Source: Dreissena polymorpha
Lineage: Eukaryota > Mollusca > Bivalvia > Myida > Dreissenidae
Reading direction: 5' to 3'
Assembly: GCF_020536995.1 (NCBI RefSeq)
Contig: NC_068369.1
Coordinates: 18,455,921 to 18,519,920 of the forward strand
Length of the DNA stretch: 64,000 nucleotides
This document shows positions 1 through 12,800 of the stretch, piece by piece. Position 1 is the stretch's first letter. Each line of letters opens with the position of its first letter. The position numbers and the translations under genes were made by a program. A model generated the notes under the pieces. The model made no database searches, was not told the origin of the DNA, and saw only the letters and a list, made by a program, of their open reading frames with translations.

Positions 1-175
1 GACCAAGGAGTCAGATCAAAATTGCAAATAGTGCACCGTCGCACATATGCTCATAGCTACCATGTGTGTAAGTTTCAAGGTTCTAGTGCTTATAGTGTAG
101 GAGGAGATAGTGGCCAGGACGGACGGACGCATAATCCCCACTTTTTCTCCGAAAAGCGTGGGGATAATAATTAAT
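1..175 (+). repeat. Right end of a GCGTGGGGATA-type dispersed element (cut by the window edge)
   Basis: The sequence matches the right-hand module of the two longer copies at 17.8-19.0 kb and 42.7-44.0 kb. It has the same run about a locus at CATATGCTCATAGCTACC, the GGCCAGGACGGACGG tract and the terminal hairpin CCCCAC...GCGTGGGGATAA. Only the right end lies in the window. It sits downstream of OTU exon 3 of gene A, so it is probably inside an intron of that gene. Confidence 0.75.
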
Positions 176-354
176 TTTATTTTTTTATTGAACATGTCAA
201 CGAAAGTCGTTTTTTATTAAATAAAGAGCAACGTATGATGAAATACATTGTTGTTCTATTTGTTTTCGTGGTGTCATGACACGTACTGTAATAAGTCTGA
301 AACACAGCAAAACGGTTACAAAATACGGGTAAGGGCGTTTCACACGATATTTAC

Positions 355-2283
355 CGCATAAGGATGAGTTCGTAAGTACTCTACGGAGGCCTTCCGGAGA
401 CTGTAGATGTCGTGTTCTGCATTGCCCTGTGTTCTCAACTGATCCACCACCGCCGCAAATAGACAGTTGCCGTCGTTACGGACGTCTTCCACGATCAAGT
501 TGTCGTCTTGGAATATCTTTTTAAGGCGTATTAATGATTTGAATACAGCTAAGGATGACAGCAACGAACCTCTACATCCTAAAATATAGCGCATAACGTG
601 CAAATAAATCGCTTTATACATGATTCATACGCTTCTTTCATTCAAACAATCATTGCATCTGAATATAGACATACAAATATATTGCAAGCCGATATATTTA
701 CAAAGTGACGCATACTCGTTTACTTCTCATAAGCATTGGTTAAAAACATGTTAAAAATGATTTAACACCAGTCGGATCCGAGTACCGTAGTTCTATGTTC
801 TCTATTTTATAATGTCGATTTTTAATATTCGTTAAACTTTGTTAAAACAGAGCGACCTTTTTCATACAATAATTGCATTCTCACGTTTAGTCATATATTT
901 GTCAAAAATGCATAACATTTAATAGCATTTTTGTATTTTCACTTGTTCTTTTTTGTTATCTGATGCATTTGCATTTATGTTTACCCTATTTCGTGTATCA
1001 TGTTTACCCTATTTCGTGTATGATGTTTACCCTATTTCGTGTATGTGTTTGAAGATCAGCATTACATGCTTTAGTCATATAACCGGACATGAAACTTCAT
1101 TAAACGAGTCCATGAAATATGCTTGTAATTGACAAAGGTTGCATTATATTACGACATATAAAGAGACTATCTGAAAATCTTGAAATCCATTATTATTTTA
1201 CTTGTACATTCCTCATGAAAATTATAATAGGAGTTTCACTAGTTACACAATATGAAATAATAGATTTTTGCTTACGTTGGCATTTGCCATTTTGTGTAAC
1301 CTCTCGATTCCATCCGTCTGCAGAAAGGTTGTTATGGGCGCTGCTACCGTAACACTGCATACATGGAACGTATTCGGTTAAACCGACGCTCTTTATGATA
1401 CCTCGAATAACGTCATCTGTGTCTTCGGCATTCACAAGTTTAGCGACAAGGAATAACGGCACAAACAAAGGCGTTTTGAACGTCGATTGCGGTCGAATCA
1501 TCGATGCTTCTGAAACACATATGCATGATTCTAAAATATTATAAAACCATCCTTTAGTACCGGTAAATAATTTGCATCCAAAATAGTTCCTTTTTATTAT
1601 TTTGACATGTCGTGCTAGAATAATGAGAACAAAATGTTTGTTATTTTTATGCAGAGTAGAACGTCAAATCGCTTACCGTCCAATGGAGGTAATTTAAAAT
1701 TTGAGAGATCAGATGGAATATCTCGGTCCCAGGAAAGGACCATTCGATTCTGCTTAGCATGCGGTGGACGACCTGTATAGGCTCTCAACTCATGTATGTC
1801 GTCATCTGTGAGAACCCACTTAAAATCTCTCGATAAACCGGAATGTGCATCGGTTTTTGTTGTTTTTGAGAACGACGTATTTCCATCCGACCGTTTTGGG
1901 GTAAGTGTTGTTTTTGTTTTCACATCTCTCTTTTTATGACTACTTTTCATAACATTATGTGCATTACAAGTTCCGTGGTCTTGACGAATTTCAGTTGTTT
2001 GAATATTTGGGTCTCCCTCTTGTGATTGAGCACTTATATATGTTGCACCAGTTACCGCTGAATCTTGGATGGTGCTATAATTTGGCTTTCCGTTTATACC
2101 CGATGTAAAAGGTTCATCTAATGATATATGTCCAGTACGAGAAAACAGATTCCAGTCAAAATCTTTGTCTTTGTTGGTGACACCAGTTTCGTCATCTACG
2201 TAATCTCCAATGCTGTCATCATCGTCGTCCAAAATGTTATTTTTAAACGACCTAGACAATGCTAAAACTGAAGCTACATCCAT
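355..2283 (-). CDS. OTU-domain protein, gene A (5' part, runs off left edge)
   Basis: Three exons are visible on the minus strand: 2283-1677, 1509-1276 and 578-355, with GTAAGC, GTAAGC and GTAAAT donors and all junctions in phase. Exon 1 starts at the ATG 2283-2281 and gives an acidic, low-complexity N-terminus (FKNNILDDDDDS) that ends with a conserved segment (LSWDRDIPSD, FKLPPLDG). Exon 2 holds a CMQC motif and a later Cys in NGKC. Exon 3 is the first part of an OTU (ovarian tumour) deubiquitinase-type domain with the nucleophile motif NDGNCLFAA. Exon 3 is exactly 224 nt in both this gene and gene B. Exons 4 onward, including the catalytic His, are not seen in positions 1-354, so they must lie outside the window or be lost. 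By homology to gene B the missing part may include a Mab-21 domain, but that is inference. The ligand and ubiquitin-chain specificity are unknown. Confidence 0.78.
966..1044. repeat. Three copies of a 24-bp repeat in gene A intron
   Basis: ATGTTTACCCTATTTCGTGT is repeated three times head to tail in the intron between OTU exon 3 and exon 2 of gene A. No function is visible. Confidence 0.8.
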
Positions 2284-4181
2284 GCTGGTTAACAATTTAT
2301 AAATAATTTGCTGGGATTTTAAACACACTTGGCACAGACAATTCCGTTTCCATGACTCACGTGTTCCGAGCTGCACTTATAGTACACCACATTATTATAA
2401 GTACGTAACCGAAAGCTCGAAACTCTTCGATGAGTAACGGTGCATCATCAGTTTAAAAAAAGGGAGAAAAACATTATATTAGTTTAATTATGTTCCCGAA
2501 TTCATAATACCGGTGAATTTGTTTTAATGAATATTAAATGTTTTCAATAGTTGTTTAAATATTGCTTGATGATGTATTCCGCCAATGTAATCTTATCTTG
2601 CAACACGTCATTTCGCATTAAAACTATCTGTATTGTTTTCAGATTTCAATGTTGAAAAGCTCTATGGCTATCGATGTGTAATCTTGTCCAAGCTGTGCTT
2701 GTTTCATATTATGTGTTACTTGATATTTATGAAGCTCGAAACGACATGCAATATCCCAACGTCCGCGAGCAACTATTTCAAGTGTAACACCCTCTAAACA
2801 ATAACTGTGACGGCTTTAGTTACGCGACACATCTAAACATAATCCATTTACAAGAATATGAGTAGCAGGGCGTAGCATGGATTTAAAACAGTATGGGAAT
2901 ACTTGAATGACTGCGCAACATTACGCTACTGTTTACGATTTGCACACTAACAGTATATATAAGGGAAAACATACAGACATATGTTATTGTGTATTTTACC
3001 CTACACCAAAAATTCTGAAAATAATATCAACTTACATTTCTGCTTATATGAATATTTTACCCTTTTTCTAAAAAAATTCGGGACTTTTCGCCATAAAGAA
3101 CGAACGTCTGTGTGTTAACACCGCTCTTTACAACTACGCCACGACTTTGTCCATTTCAAATGCCACTGTATATTATTTACAATTATCAGTAAACACCATT
3201 TAATTTTGTGCGATCAAAAAAGTCAATACAAATTATACATTTGTGTCGTTTTGTAACTCCTTATTATCATAAAAGTTCAATTACATATTTGTTCTTGTTG
3301 CATTTTTGTCATTATTTCATCTCATAACAAAAACTGTAAAGACATGGTCATATAATGTCTAAAGGAAGCTACACCCTTGGATGACCCTCTCAATCGAGTT
3401 AAGATGAATAAGGAAAACTGTTTTAATGTACTTGTTTCGGAGAAGTACTGACTACTGACGAAGCTACTCAAACGTTGTTGTTTTTTTTTTGCTTTTGTTT
3501 TGTTCCGTAGATTAAACATATTTACGATCTTTGTTACACATAGCTTGTTTGACAATTTCTGTAGATAGATTGCTATCTTCATAGCTCTTTATCGTTAATA
3601 GATGTAACATATTTCTTTGTATACTTATAATTGTAAAACCTATTCCATAATTGTTTTAATAAAATTTCCGATACTAACGACACAAACACACTTATGTTAT
3701 GTTTGTAGTACTCGATTCACGAGTCAAGTTTTGTCATTCGTGTTTTCATATGTTCGCTTCATATGTACATTATATTAAACTCGTTTTAAAGGCGCGTTTG
3801 TTTTGTGAGTAATTATGCGGTAAGTGTGAGGCTCGGCTAAACCTCTAACTGGTCGATAAAACTCTGATAACAATATGATAATAAAACTAATTTAAAAAAG
3901 TAAATTCGTTATTAAAGTGAAAGAACAAAAGAAAAAGTTGTTTACTCCATTTGATTATTCCTTAAACGTGATCTCCGAAGAACAAACTTTCTTGTTTAAA
4001 CTATTTCACATGTTTCACAATGCACCAAGTGTATATCCCAACATCTCGGAATGAATGACATCGCCACATAGTAGTATGACTAATGGTACACAGCATCCCA
4101 GTAAGTGGACATGTGTATATTGGATCAGTTTGTTCCGGTTTCATGTCGAGGATTTACTACTGACGCTCCTCAGTCATTCTT
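2284..4181. other. Intergenic: upstream region of gene A, no gene seen
   Basis: This AT-rich stretch lies between gene A's start codon and the 4.2-kb MITE. The promoter of gene A should be here, but I see no convincing TATA box or conserved block. Open frames are short and show no family motif. Confidence 0.4.
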
Positions 4182-4370
4182 TTAACCCATTTATGCCTAG
4201 TGGACTCTCCCATCCTTCTAAATTGGATCAATTTATTTCTAAAATTAGGGATGTCTGGTATACCTATTTCTATATTTAGAATATTTCTTACAGAAATTCC
4301 TTTAAGCAAACAGCACAGACCCGCTGTTTGCAAAGTCCTTTTTTCAGGACGCTAGGCATAAATGGGTTAA
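4182..4370. mobile_element. MITE with TTAACCCATTTATGCCTAG terminal inverted repeats
   Basis: The left end reads TTAACCCATTTATGCCTAG. The right end is its inverted complement, CTAGGCATAAATGGGTTAA, making a 189-bp element with near-perfect terminal repeats of about 19 bp. The outer TTAA is compatible with a TTAA target-site duplication. No coding capacity is present. Confidence 0.85.
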
Positions 4371-5921
4371 TTAACACATCTATTGACAAAGCGCTTACTA
4401 AAATTCACTAGACAATAACCATCAAACCGCCATTTGGTAAAGAATAAATTAACGAAATGTTATATTTTTGTGTGATGTAATCAAAATAGAAGTGTCTCAT
4501 ATAAAAATTGAAATTTTCTATAGACGGTGCAAGATTGTACAAATATACTATATATAATATACATTTCGTCATTATCATCTACACGTTTAGGTCAGTCAAC
4601 TGTGTAAGATTGAGTGAAATCTATCAATTAGTAAAGAAAGGGTTGAAAACACACACATTTGGGCGTCATAATTCTTCCAAAACTTGTCGTAGCCATTAGG
4701 TTATTAAACTGTGAATGTTTGCGTGATCCAGCAAGTAGTTCAATAGGAGTTGATATAGAATAAGTTTGGGTCTACATAATCCAGATCGGAAAAGGGGTGA
4801 TAATTCTTCTAAAACTCGCAGCCAAAATCCTTTTCTTAAAGTTCCTTCACTAGTGTGAGAGAATAGAACCGGTAGAATGGAATCGAAAACCATGGGGTGG
4901 GGAAACCGAATAAAAATATGTTAAAAGTCTTCGACTTGCCCATTTAATAAAAACAAAACTCCCGGCAGCCATGCTTTTAATTCAACGGAATATTATCAGT
5001 TGAGGGCTACATTGGTGAGAAATAATCTAAAATTGCTTTTTAGAGAAACGTTTCACCGCGTTTCTGTTAACAGGAAGTACAGGTCACTGAAAGTTTCGGT
5101 ATTTCAGAATAGTTATTTTTAGAAACTGTTAAACCCACTTTCGGAAATGCATTCACAACCATGAACAATTACTCAAATTTCGAATACCAGTTTCAAATTA
5201 AACTCACACATTAAACTTACAAACTTAAGAGTCAATCTTTATTTTACGAGCCGAAAACAAATTAATTAACATACCATTTTTCTGTTCAATGCAAAGAAAT
5301 GAACTATTTTGGATGGTGCGACTTCTATGTTGGAAACCATTAAAATGCAGGCAATTAAGAACACGTTTTTTTGTTTACACACTGTAACAAATGTTTTTTT
5401 TATAACAAGCTTTATAACATTTCCGCTAATTTACGTGAATGACAAATCATCTATGTTTTGTAGAAAGGTGATAAAAGCAATCAAAACAATGCGTTGGTAG
5501 TACATTTTATACATCATTTAAAATATAATTTTTATGTATGTTTGAATTGTATAAAAGTTAATGCAGAATTGAAAGGAAGATAATTACTGCAGCTTTTTGG
5601 TTTCTAGCTATAAGTTGTTTTTTTTAAGTAATTCATATGTTTAATGAAATTTATGCATAAACAATCCGTTATTGCATATATCATATGGTTAACGGACATG
5701 ATAACGTAAGTTTTCTAGTGTAGGTTTAGAACATCTTATCAACTGAGTTGTGTGGCATTTTTCCTCAAAATACTGGAATCGATAAATGTGCGCAGGTGCG
5801 GATGTTGATTCGAGTCAAAGAAATATGCCTTATTTAAATTATCATGCAAAGTGTGTAATAATTATTCATTTTTTGGCACATACGTTTAATACCTTCATCA
5901 TTCAGGCGGGCGTCATGTTTC
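4371..5921. other. Intergenic AT-rich stretch, nothing recognised
   Basis: I see no gene, RNA gene or clear repeat in these 1.5 kb. Open frames are short and have no recognisable motif. Confidence 0.35.
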
Positions 5922-6430
5922 TTAAAGGGACCTTTTAACAGATTTTATTACGTATTGAAGCTTGTCATTAATGCTTTTTTAGTTGTTATTGGTAAATTTA
6001 AACATTGTATCTATAAAAGCTCCAGTAAAAAAAAACAAGGATAAATTTAAACAAAGAAAAAATGTAACTCTCAACTGGGCTCATACATCTGATCCCTACA
6101 GTAAAAGCCTGACTCTTAGACCACTCGGCCATCCGTGCTCATTACAAAAATTCAAGTATTTTATACTTCATATTAGGCATCCTCGTAGTGTCACAAAATA
6201 TAAAGACAACAACAGAACTCTCCAAATTATTCAATCGTTTCGCGTTGCTACGCTTGATAATTTTCAGGTTTTTAAATCGTCGAATAACGCATTTTATGGA
6301 TATTTTAGAGCATGGTAAATAGTATTTTTTACTGTTTACTCACAAATATCATTTTACAACGAAATTTGCGAATCTGAAACATTTTATTTTAATTTTGTCA
6401 ATTTACCAAAATGTGAAAAAGTCCCTTTAA
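5922..6430 (-). mobile_element. TTAA-flanked MITE with a tRNA-like core (copy 1)
   Basis: This 509-bp element begins TTAAAGGGACCTTTT and ends AAAGTCCCTTTAA. It is the reverse complement of the copies at 31180-31698 and 41542-42060, sharing the GCAAATTTCG-type arm and the CGTTGCAACGCGAAAC-like block. On the minus strand its centre (about 6145-6070) reads like the head of a tRNA-Ser/Leu, with the A-box-like stretch GGATGGCCGAGTGGTC; the B box is decayed in this copy. It lies between gene B and gene A. Confidence 0.8.
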
Positions 6431-6729
6431 TTTTTAAGGCATATGTTCATGTAAATAAATATGATACACAATACATACAGAAAAGGGCAGTGAATAAATG
6501 TGACATAGTACAAACTCCATACGAAATAAGCATTTAAATAAATGTGACGAATAATAAATACAAACAAAAGTGTACATGTTTAAAGATGGAACGACAGTTT
6601 ATTCCTAGGTTCAAATTTGATTAACTTTTCTCTGAGCATTTCTGTAAACAACACGATAGTCCATTTACTTGAATACACAAGACAAAAGCACCACGAGATT
6701 CAAACCTGCTGTATCATTTCTGTTTCTAT

Positions 6730-7187
6730 TTAAAGGTACATTACTACTCAAAATCAACGAAAATTTCGTACAATATTTCGTAAAATAAAATAACCAATTA
6801 AAAATCAGTGTTCCTTATGGCAATTGCCGAAATTTCAACACCAGATGTGGTCTGATAAAATAGATGTTTATAGATACAATATGCTTGTTGTTTTTCCATT
6901 TTAATTTCCCACAACGATATCTATTCATACGACACATGGACACTAACATTGTGTTCCTGTGTCGTATGAATAGATATATTCGCGGTAAATTGAAATGAAA
7001 TTTATTGTTGACACAAATAAATAAAAACGAGCATTTTGTATCTACGAAAAGTCTATGTAATCATACCACATCCAGCGTTGAAATTGTGGCTATTGCTATA
7101 AGGCACACTGATTGTTTAGGTGTTAACTTTATTTTACGAAATACTTTACGAAATTTTCGTTGATTTTGAGCGTTACAGAGACTTTAA
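6730..7187. mobile_element. Palindromic MITE with long TIRs
   Basis: Both ends carry TTAAAG followed some bases later by CTCAAAATCAACGAAAATTT as inverted repeats, and the similarity runs on past CGTAAAATAAA. The middle holds a second inverted pair built on ATATCTATTCATACGACAC. The 458-bp element could fold almost completely into a hairpin. It has no coding sequence and ends in TTAA. Confidence 0.85.
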
Positions 7188-7687
7188 GTTGCAAATTGGA
7201 AAATTTTGGTAGCAATCAAAATGCAAGTTAGCATAAATTCCACGATAAGATAAAAAAAACATCTACAGCCATATTTATATATCATTAAACAATTATTTAA
7301 TGGTAAGGCTAGCTTCTTTGATATCAATATTGTTCTCAACTCAACTAGCGTGTTCTGATGACAAAACCTATGAAATATCGCGTGCGGCGGTGGCTTAAAA
7401 CCGAGAACGTAAAAGATACAAGGGGCCTCTTCGGAAAGAGTTAGGGTACCATAACCGGATTCCTTGTTTTCCAATACCATCTAATCAGCCTGTTGATTTT
7501 TTTTCTGCAAAAACAAAGAAACCTAACGGAAATAAGCGCACGGACTTGCATTTGTTATCTTTTACTGCCACATTCAAATAATCGCAACACTTACACACAA
7601 ACACACTCACACTGTGCACCCGCACATCACGCGCACACACACAATACGTGTTCATGAACACACATATAATCGCATTAGTCCTTAAAT
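7188..7687. other. Region 3' of gene B; CA-rich tract
   Basis: This 500-bp stretch follows the stop codon of gene B on the minus strand and should contain its 3' UTR. A CA-rich microsatellite-like tract lies at about 7585-7665. A minus-strand open frame at 7480-7232 shows no recognised motif and is not called. Confidence 0.4.
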
Positions 7688-9806
7688 CTAATAAAACTCG
7701 TTTGCATCATCATGTCCTTCATAGTCCATATACAGGTCCTGTGAATCGGTACCCATTAATCTTGACCACATGGATTCCGGCGAATACTTACCCATCCTCA
7801 AGTAATTTTCCATAACACGTTCATTTTGGTAACACGCCGAACTTAATCCAAGTTTGGCTAGGGCTTGGTAGTTCGGAAACAAGGGGCGGTACGCATCAAG
7901 CATACCACTTGTCAGGCAATTCTCGAATAGCCTAACATATATGCCGCACAAGTACATTGCAACAGCCGTTGACGTAACGTATTCCGAACCATGTTGCATG
8001 ATCCCTCCAGAAGGTTTCATCCCTCCATAGACAATCGGCATTATTTCTCTGAGAACGGATTCGTCATGAATAGGAATCACAAAATTCCCTCCTGCATATG
8101 TAGCATATTGTGCTAGATAGTATGCCAAGACCTCAATGGAAGCGGAATGTTTGTTAAGCTGTTTCAATGCATCTGCAACTTCTTCTGCGTATTTAAAATT
8201 GCCTTTCTCAATACCTGCTCCCTCTGGGATGATGGTATCTATCAGAAGCTCCGTTGCAGTTGGTCCAAATACCTCAGTAATATGAAGACACGACTGATAA
8301 CTAAATATGTCTGTTAGAAATCTTCGTTCCCAAGCTCATATCTATGAACAATGCAAATACCCATTTCTTACATGTGTCGATCCCTGTAAGTACTGATTGG
8401 AATAGTGAGACAATGTCGGTGGATCTGGCAAACACATTTTCGAACAGCGTTTTAATGTCCTGAAGTGCTGTGAACGCATTTGAATATTCTCCATTTAGCA
8501 CCATTATCTGAATAGCGTATCCGTACGACGGATAATAGGACTTAGCAAACGACTTTTCTGTATTGCGGAGCGCTACTAAGTCGGGCATGTCAGCCAGTAG
8601 CAAATCTAAGGGCCGGTCCTATATCGGAACTAGCGATGTTCAAAGTCTCTAGAGCTTGTTGCAGTGCAACGACTGGGCGAGTCCAGCTTTTCTTAAGTTC
8701 TGTAGCAACTTCCAGTAGAACAGACGGCGAAAGGCCATGGAGCATGTTCCTAGTTGAAATAAAATAGTGCGCCAAAAACCCCACACTGAATGCATTTGCA
8801 ATATTTCTTAGCAATATCAACAAACATTGACCTGTTTTCATTTTCCAATCAGTTTGCGGAAAGTTTTCACATGCATACAAAAATATATGTTTTGTGACAG
8901 AGGACGGTAGGGTACGACCGTTAACCGCTTGTTCCACAATGACTCGAAAAAGTAGAAAGCAGCAATTCTGTATTCGAGACATATTCCTGAAAAGTTCACG
9001 TTCAGAAACTGCAAACGACATGCACCAGTGAGTATTATCATCATTGTCAGCATCGAAATCTGTAAAGCAATCTCCGAGGAGTTCGTTATTTTCAGGTTGG
9101 CTCAACAGTGGTACAATATAGCAACCAGTCATGTAAATATTCTGCTTAATATGGTCATTGGGAAAATCGCTTGATCGGGTTCTTGTCACCCATTCTATCG
9201 CGCAATCTGGCCATTCACAATTGAAAGCAAGTATGCATTTCGCATTTAACCCGGCCATATCTGACGCTTGCAATAGCTGCGGTCTGCAGTTTTCGGGTAT
9301 AACATCGTTGGTAAGTTTGAACGTCTTCAGGTACCTAATACCGTGTATTTTTCTTGTTTGAGCTGGCCATAATGATGGATTTATTGGCATTAATTTTATT
9401 CGACTTTCTGATGCGTTGCCGACAACAAAAACATCTTTCATAAATGCGTCCATGTTGTCAAACTTTGCCCGAGAGTCGTGAGGAACAAATAGAACAGGCA
9501 TTAGTTTTTCATTGGATCTACACGTATCACGTGAAAAGAAGTGACTCAATGACATGCTTTCAAAAAAGCCTCCTGAATATGCTATGGGTAGTGCTTCACA
9601 GATGAAGTCGCCGACAAGCTGTATTGTAGCAGTTTGCGAGGGTGCATACGGGGGTGTAAACTTTCGAGCTAGTGACGGTGTTAAGCTGTGCAAATAATCG
9701 CACAACACGACGATCTTCGTCATTATGTCGAAATGAATAAGAGGAAAGATTGTATGTTCACCAGTGTCATCTAATTGGTTATCTCGCCAATTATCTTGAT
9801 GAGAAT
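7688..9806 (-). CDS. Mab-21 / cGAS-like domain exon of gene B
   Basis: The exon begins after the acceptor GAATTTCCAG at 9807. The nucleotidyltransferase part contains SGGFFESMSL, which aligns by eye with the GS motif of cGAS (TGSYYEHVKI): the Glu is kept but Ser is Gly. A later FDNMDAF may stand for the metal-binding acidic pair, though the spacing is long. The Mab-21 C-terminal signature is strong: CEWPDCAIEWVTR, GCYIVPLL, HWCMSFAVSERELFRNM, VTKHIFLYACE and LAHYFISTRNML. After this domain a helical tail of about 280 residues ends in DDANEFY before a TAG at 7690-7688. The frame slips by one base at about 8605-8630 and again at about 8320-8330. The tail keeps long open reading in both shifted frames, which argues that the changes are very recent or are sequencing errors. 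Catalytic competence looks doubtful from the motif. Confidence 0.85.
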
Positions 9807-12800
9807 CTGGAAATTCAGAGTAAAGAATGTTATTATTTATTTTAAATAAAATCAACAATTAACTAATAGATTAATCCATGATATCTTGCAACGCGACCCA
9901 AATCATAAATCAAACATTCTTAGCAATAATAAAAGTCTACATAGTGACTGTAAATATGATTGACAGAATTTTATATATAAAATATAGATATCTAATAAAT
10001 ATTCATAAAAACATCTAGTCTACGCGATGTACTAGAATTAAATACCTAGTTTCTTTATCCAGTCTTGCGCTCGGAGACTCACATAGTGGGATTCGACCAG
10101 ATGAGCAATACGGATGTCCCCTCTAATTGATCCGACTGCAAAATAGTTATTTAATCATTTTAAAAGAATACGAACAGGAGCGGGTCGGAAAAAAAAGCTC
10201 AAATAATACAAGAGCTTTTACACGTGAACATAATATCGATTTCCGAAGTAATTAAAAATACAATGAGTTACCGCTACCTACATATTTATGAATTTTCAAT
10301 CGGATCATCTTCCGATACTTATTCATTAAGTAAGCAACAGATTCACAATAATTTTAATAACGCTCGATGGGAAAAAAATTATTGTTCGGCAAGTACTGGT
10401 ATAGACTGTAGCTGTAGCCGAATATCGTTTTTGTAAAGCCTCACTTTTCACCCCCATCCCCCACAATTTTCAAGTTAAATTGTGCGGCATGCGACACAGT
10501 CCCACTTGACCTCTTATTGCTGCAGAATTAACTTGATTTATAACGAAGAATGCATAACTTACACGAGCAGGACTTTGGTGTGATATGCGGCATAACTTAC
10601 ACGAGCAGGACTTTGGTGTGATATGTGTGATTTGACTTACACGAGCAGGACTTTGGTGTGATATGCGTGACTTACACGAGCAGGTCTTTGGTGTGATATG
10701 TGTGATTTGCTGATCTGCAATGCCTCCATAAATGATGACTCGCATATGAAGGACTTCCGCTATTGAACTGAAAAATGGAAAATTTAAGATTGCACCAACC
10801 ATACATATCAATAGGTGAACCAACAAACGATAAGCAGTTCAATAATGAAAAAAATATTATTTTATACATGTTGTTTCTTATATTTCCGTGATAAGAAGCT
10901 GAATGTTTGTTCATGCTATGTTCATTTAGTGTGAGGTTTGTTTAGTATTTATGTTTAAAACATTGTACCGCGTCTATCATGTAAGTAGGAAAAACATTTC
11001 TTCAAACTGAAATATATTTTAAGTTACTGAGTAATTATGGTTTGTTGTTTTATAGTTCCAGAATTGTCAGACTTAATAATAAACACATTCAGGTATAAAA
11101 AAAACATACTTCAAGATCATGTGATCGCCCCATTCCCCATCTCTGCACATGCGCATTAGGTACTCCTCCCATGTTTCATCCACGAGAAAAACATCAAGTC
11201 GAGTGCCGTCTTCCTTTGGAAATTGAAGACATTGATCGATTATTTCAAGGCAATGAAAGAACAGTCAAGTAAGAAAGTTTGCTTTATATGTTCGATTCTG
11301 TTTGTATTTTGATTTCGCTGTTTGTTTCTTTGTAACATTACAATTGTTCGAAAACAACCTTAACTGTAGTCCATCGGCTGATTCACTTAAAAAAATGCAT
11401 TTCTTGGGTAAGTACTTTGGAATCTAGCATTGCTTTAGTTTCTTATGCATCTTATACTATCGTATATACTGTATATATGTAAGATATTTGAGAAGCTTTC
11501 GGCATATAACATGTAGTATATAGTACATGAAGGATATTTACTGAAAATGGATGAGTTCGTAGGTACTCTACGGAGGCCACTCGAAGACTGTAGATGTCGT
11601 GTTCTGCATTGCCCTGCGTTCGCAGTTGATCCACCACCGCCGCAAATAGACAGTTTCCATCGTTACGGACGTCCTGAACGATCACGTTGTCGTCTTTGAA
11701 CATTGACTGCAAACGTCTTAACGCTTTAACGGCATCCAATGATGATATAAGTGACACGCCGCACCCTAAAATAATGCATATACAATTGCAATACAATCAT
11801 AATAAGAAACACACGTATATTCGTACATGTACAATGTGGTACCAACCCGGGTTAGAAAATGCCAAGTATAATACTACATGCTATATCGACAATACTTTCT
11901 AGGCAAGAATAATCGCCAATAAATTATAAAAGTTGTCGAATTTAACGTCAAAAAGAATGAACTTACGAATGTTTCAACAATCCGAAAATGCTATTTTTAT
12001 CATAACCGATTATAAATGGACTATAAAGCAAGAAGTCGAAGTCTAAACACTTAAAGAAATAAAGTTAAATTGATAAAACAGAACAGCTATTAATATACAC
12101 AACCGACTGTTGTTACCCTTGTGGTTCGCAAATATCACATTATTATTGTTTTGCTAAACCTCCGTTAAACTTATGAAAGTGTATCTGTTCGTGATTTACA
12201 ATGACCTACTTGGACATTTGCCATTCTGCAAAAAAGTGTTGCCCGTCGTTCCGGCATCGGAGCCGCCGCTGTAACCACCGCTTGCAAAACACTGCATGCA
12301 CGGCACGTATTGCGTAATGCCAACGCTTGTTAGGTTAGCCACAATGACGTCATCGTCCATCTCGTTGCTTGTGGCCACCTTTGCCACGTGTACAATCGGG
12401 AAAAACATCGTCATCTTGTGCTTGAATTTCGGGCGGATTTTATATGGGGCTACAGTGCATAGAACAGAAACATATATGTAATTTTGCTATTTAAACCTGG
12501 CATGCAAACACAGTAAGTGCTAAAAAATCTTAAACGATCTATTGCGCAATTTCGAACAGTTAAATGTATGCCGGAATTTGTCGTTAATAACGGTTTGAAT
12601 ACTACTAGAAAACAAACTAAAAATTGGCTACCTTAACATTTGAAAAATCGAGATTTAACAAAAGACTTTTAGTTTTTTAGTTAGTTTTTGTAATGTTTAT
12701 TTTTATACATAAGTATTGCATACAAATTTAAAATTCACATACTCGCCAATTGCGGTAGTTTGAAATTTGGAGCATCCGCTGGTATGTATCCATGCCAGGA

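Noticed and set aside
1193-1352. Plus-strand frame over OTU exon 2 of gene A
   Set aside because: It is antisense to a supported exon with conserved Cys motifs.
7232-7480. Extra last exon of gene B
   Set aside because: The frame after the candidate acceptor meets a stop before the Met, no family motif is present, and exon 7 already ends in a stop at 7688.
8301-8603. Separate small gene next to the Mab-21 exon
   Set aside because: The segment continues the C-terminal tail of the Mab-21 protein in a shifted frame and has no start of its own.
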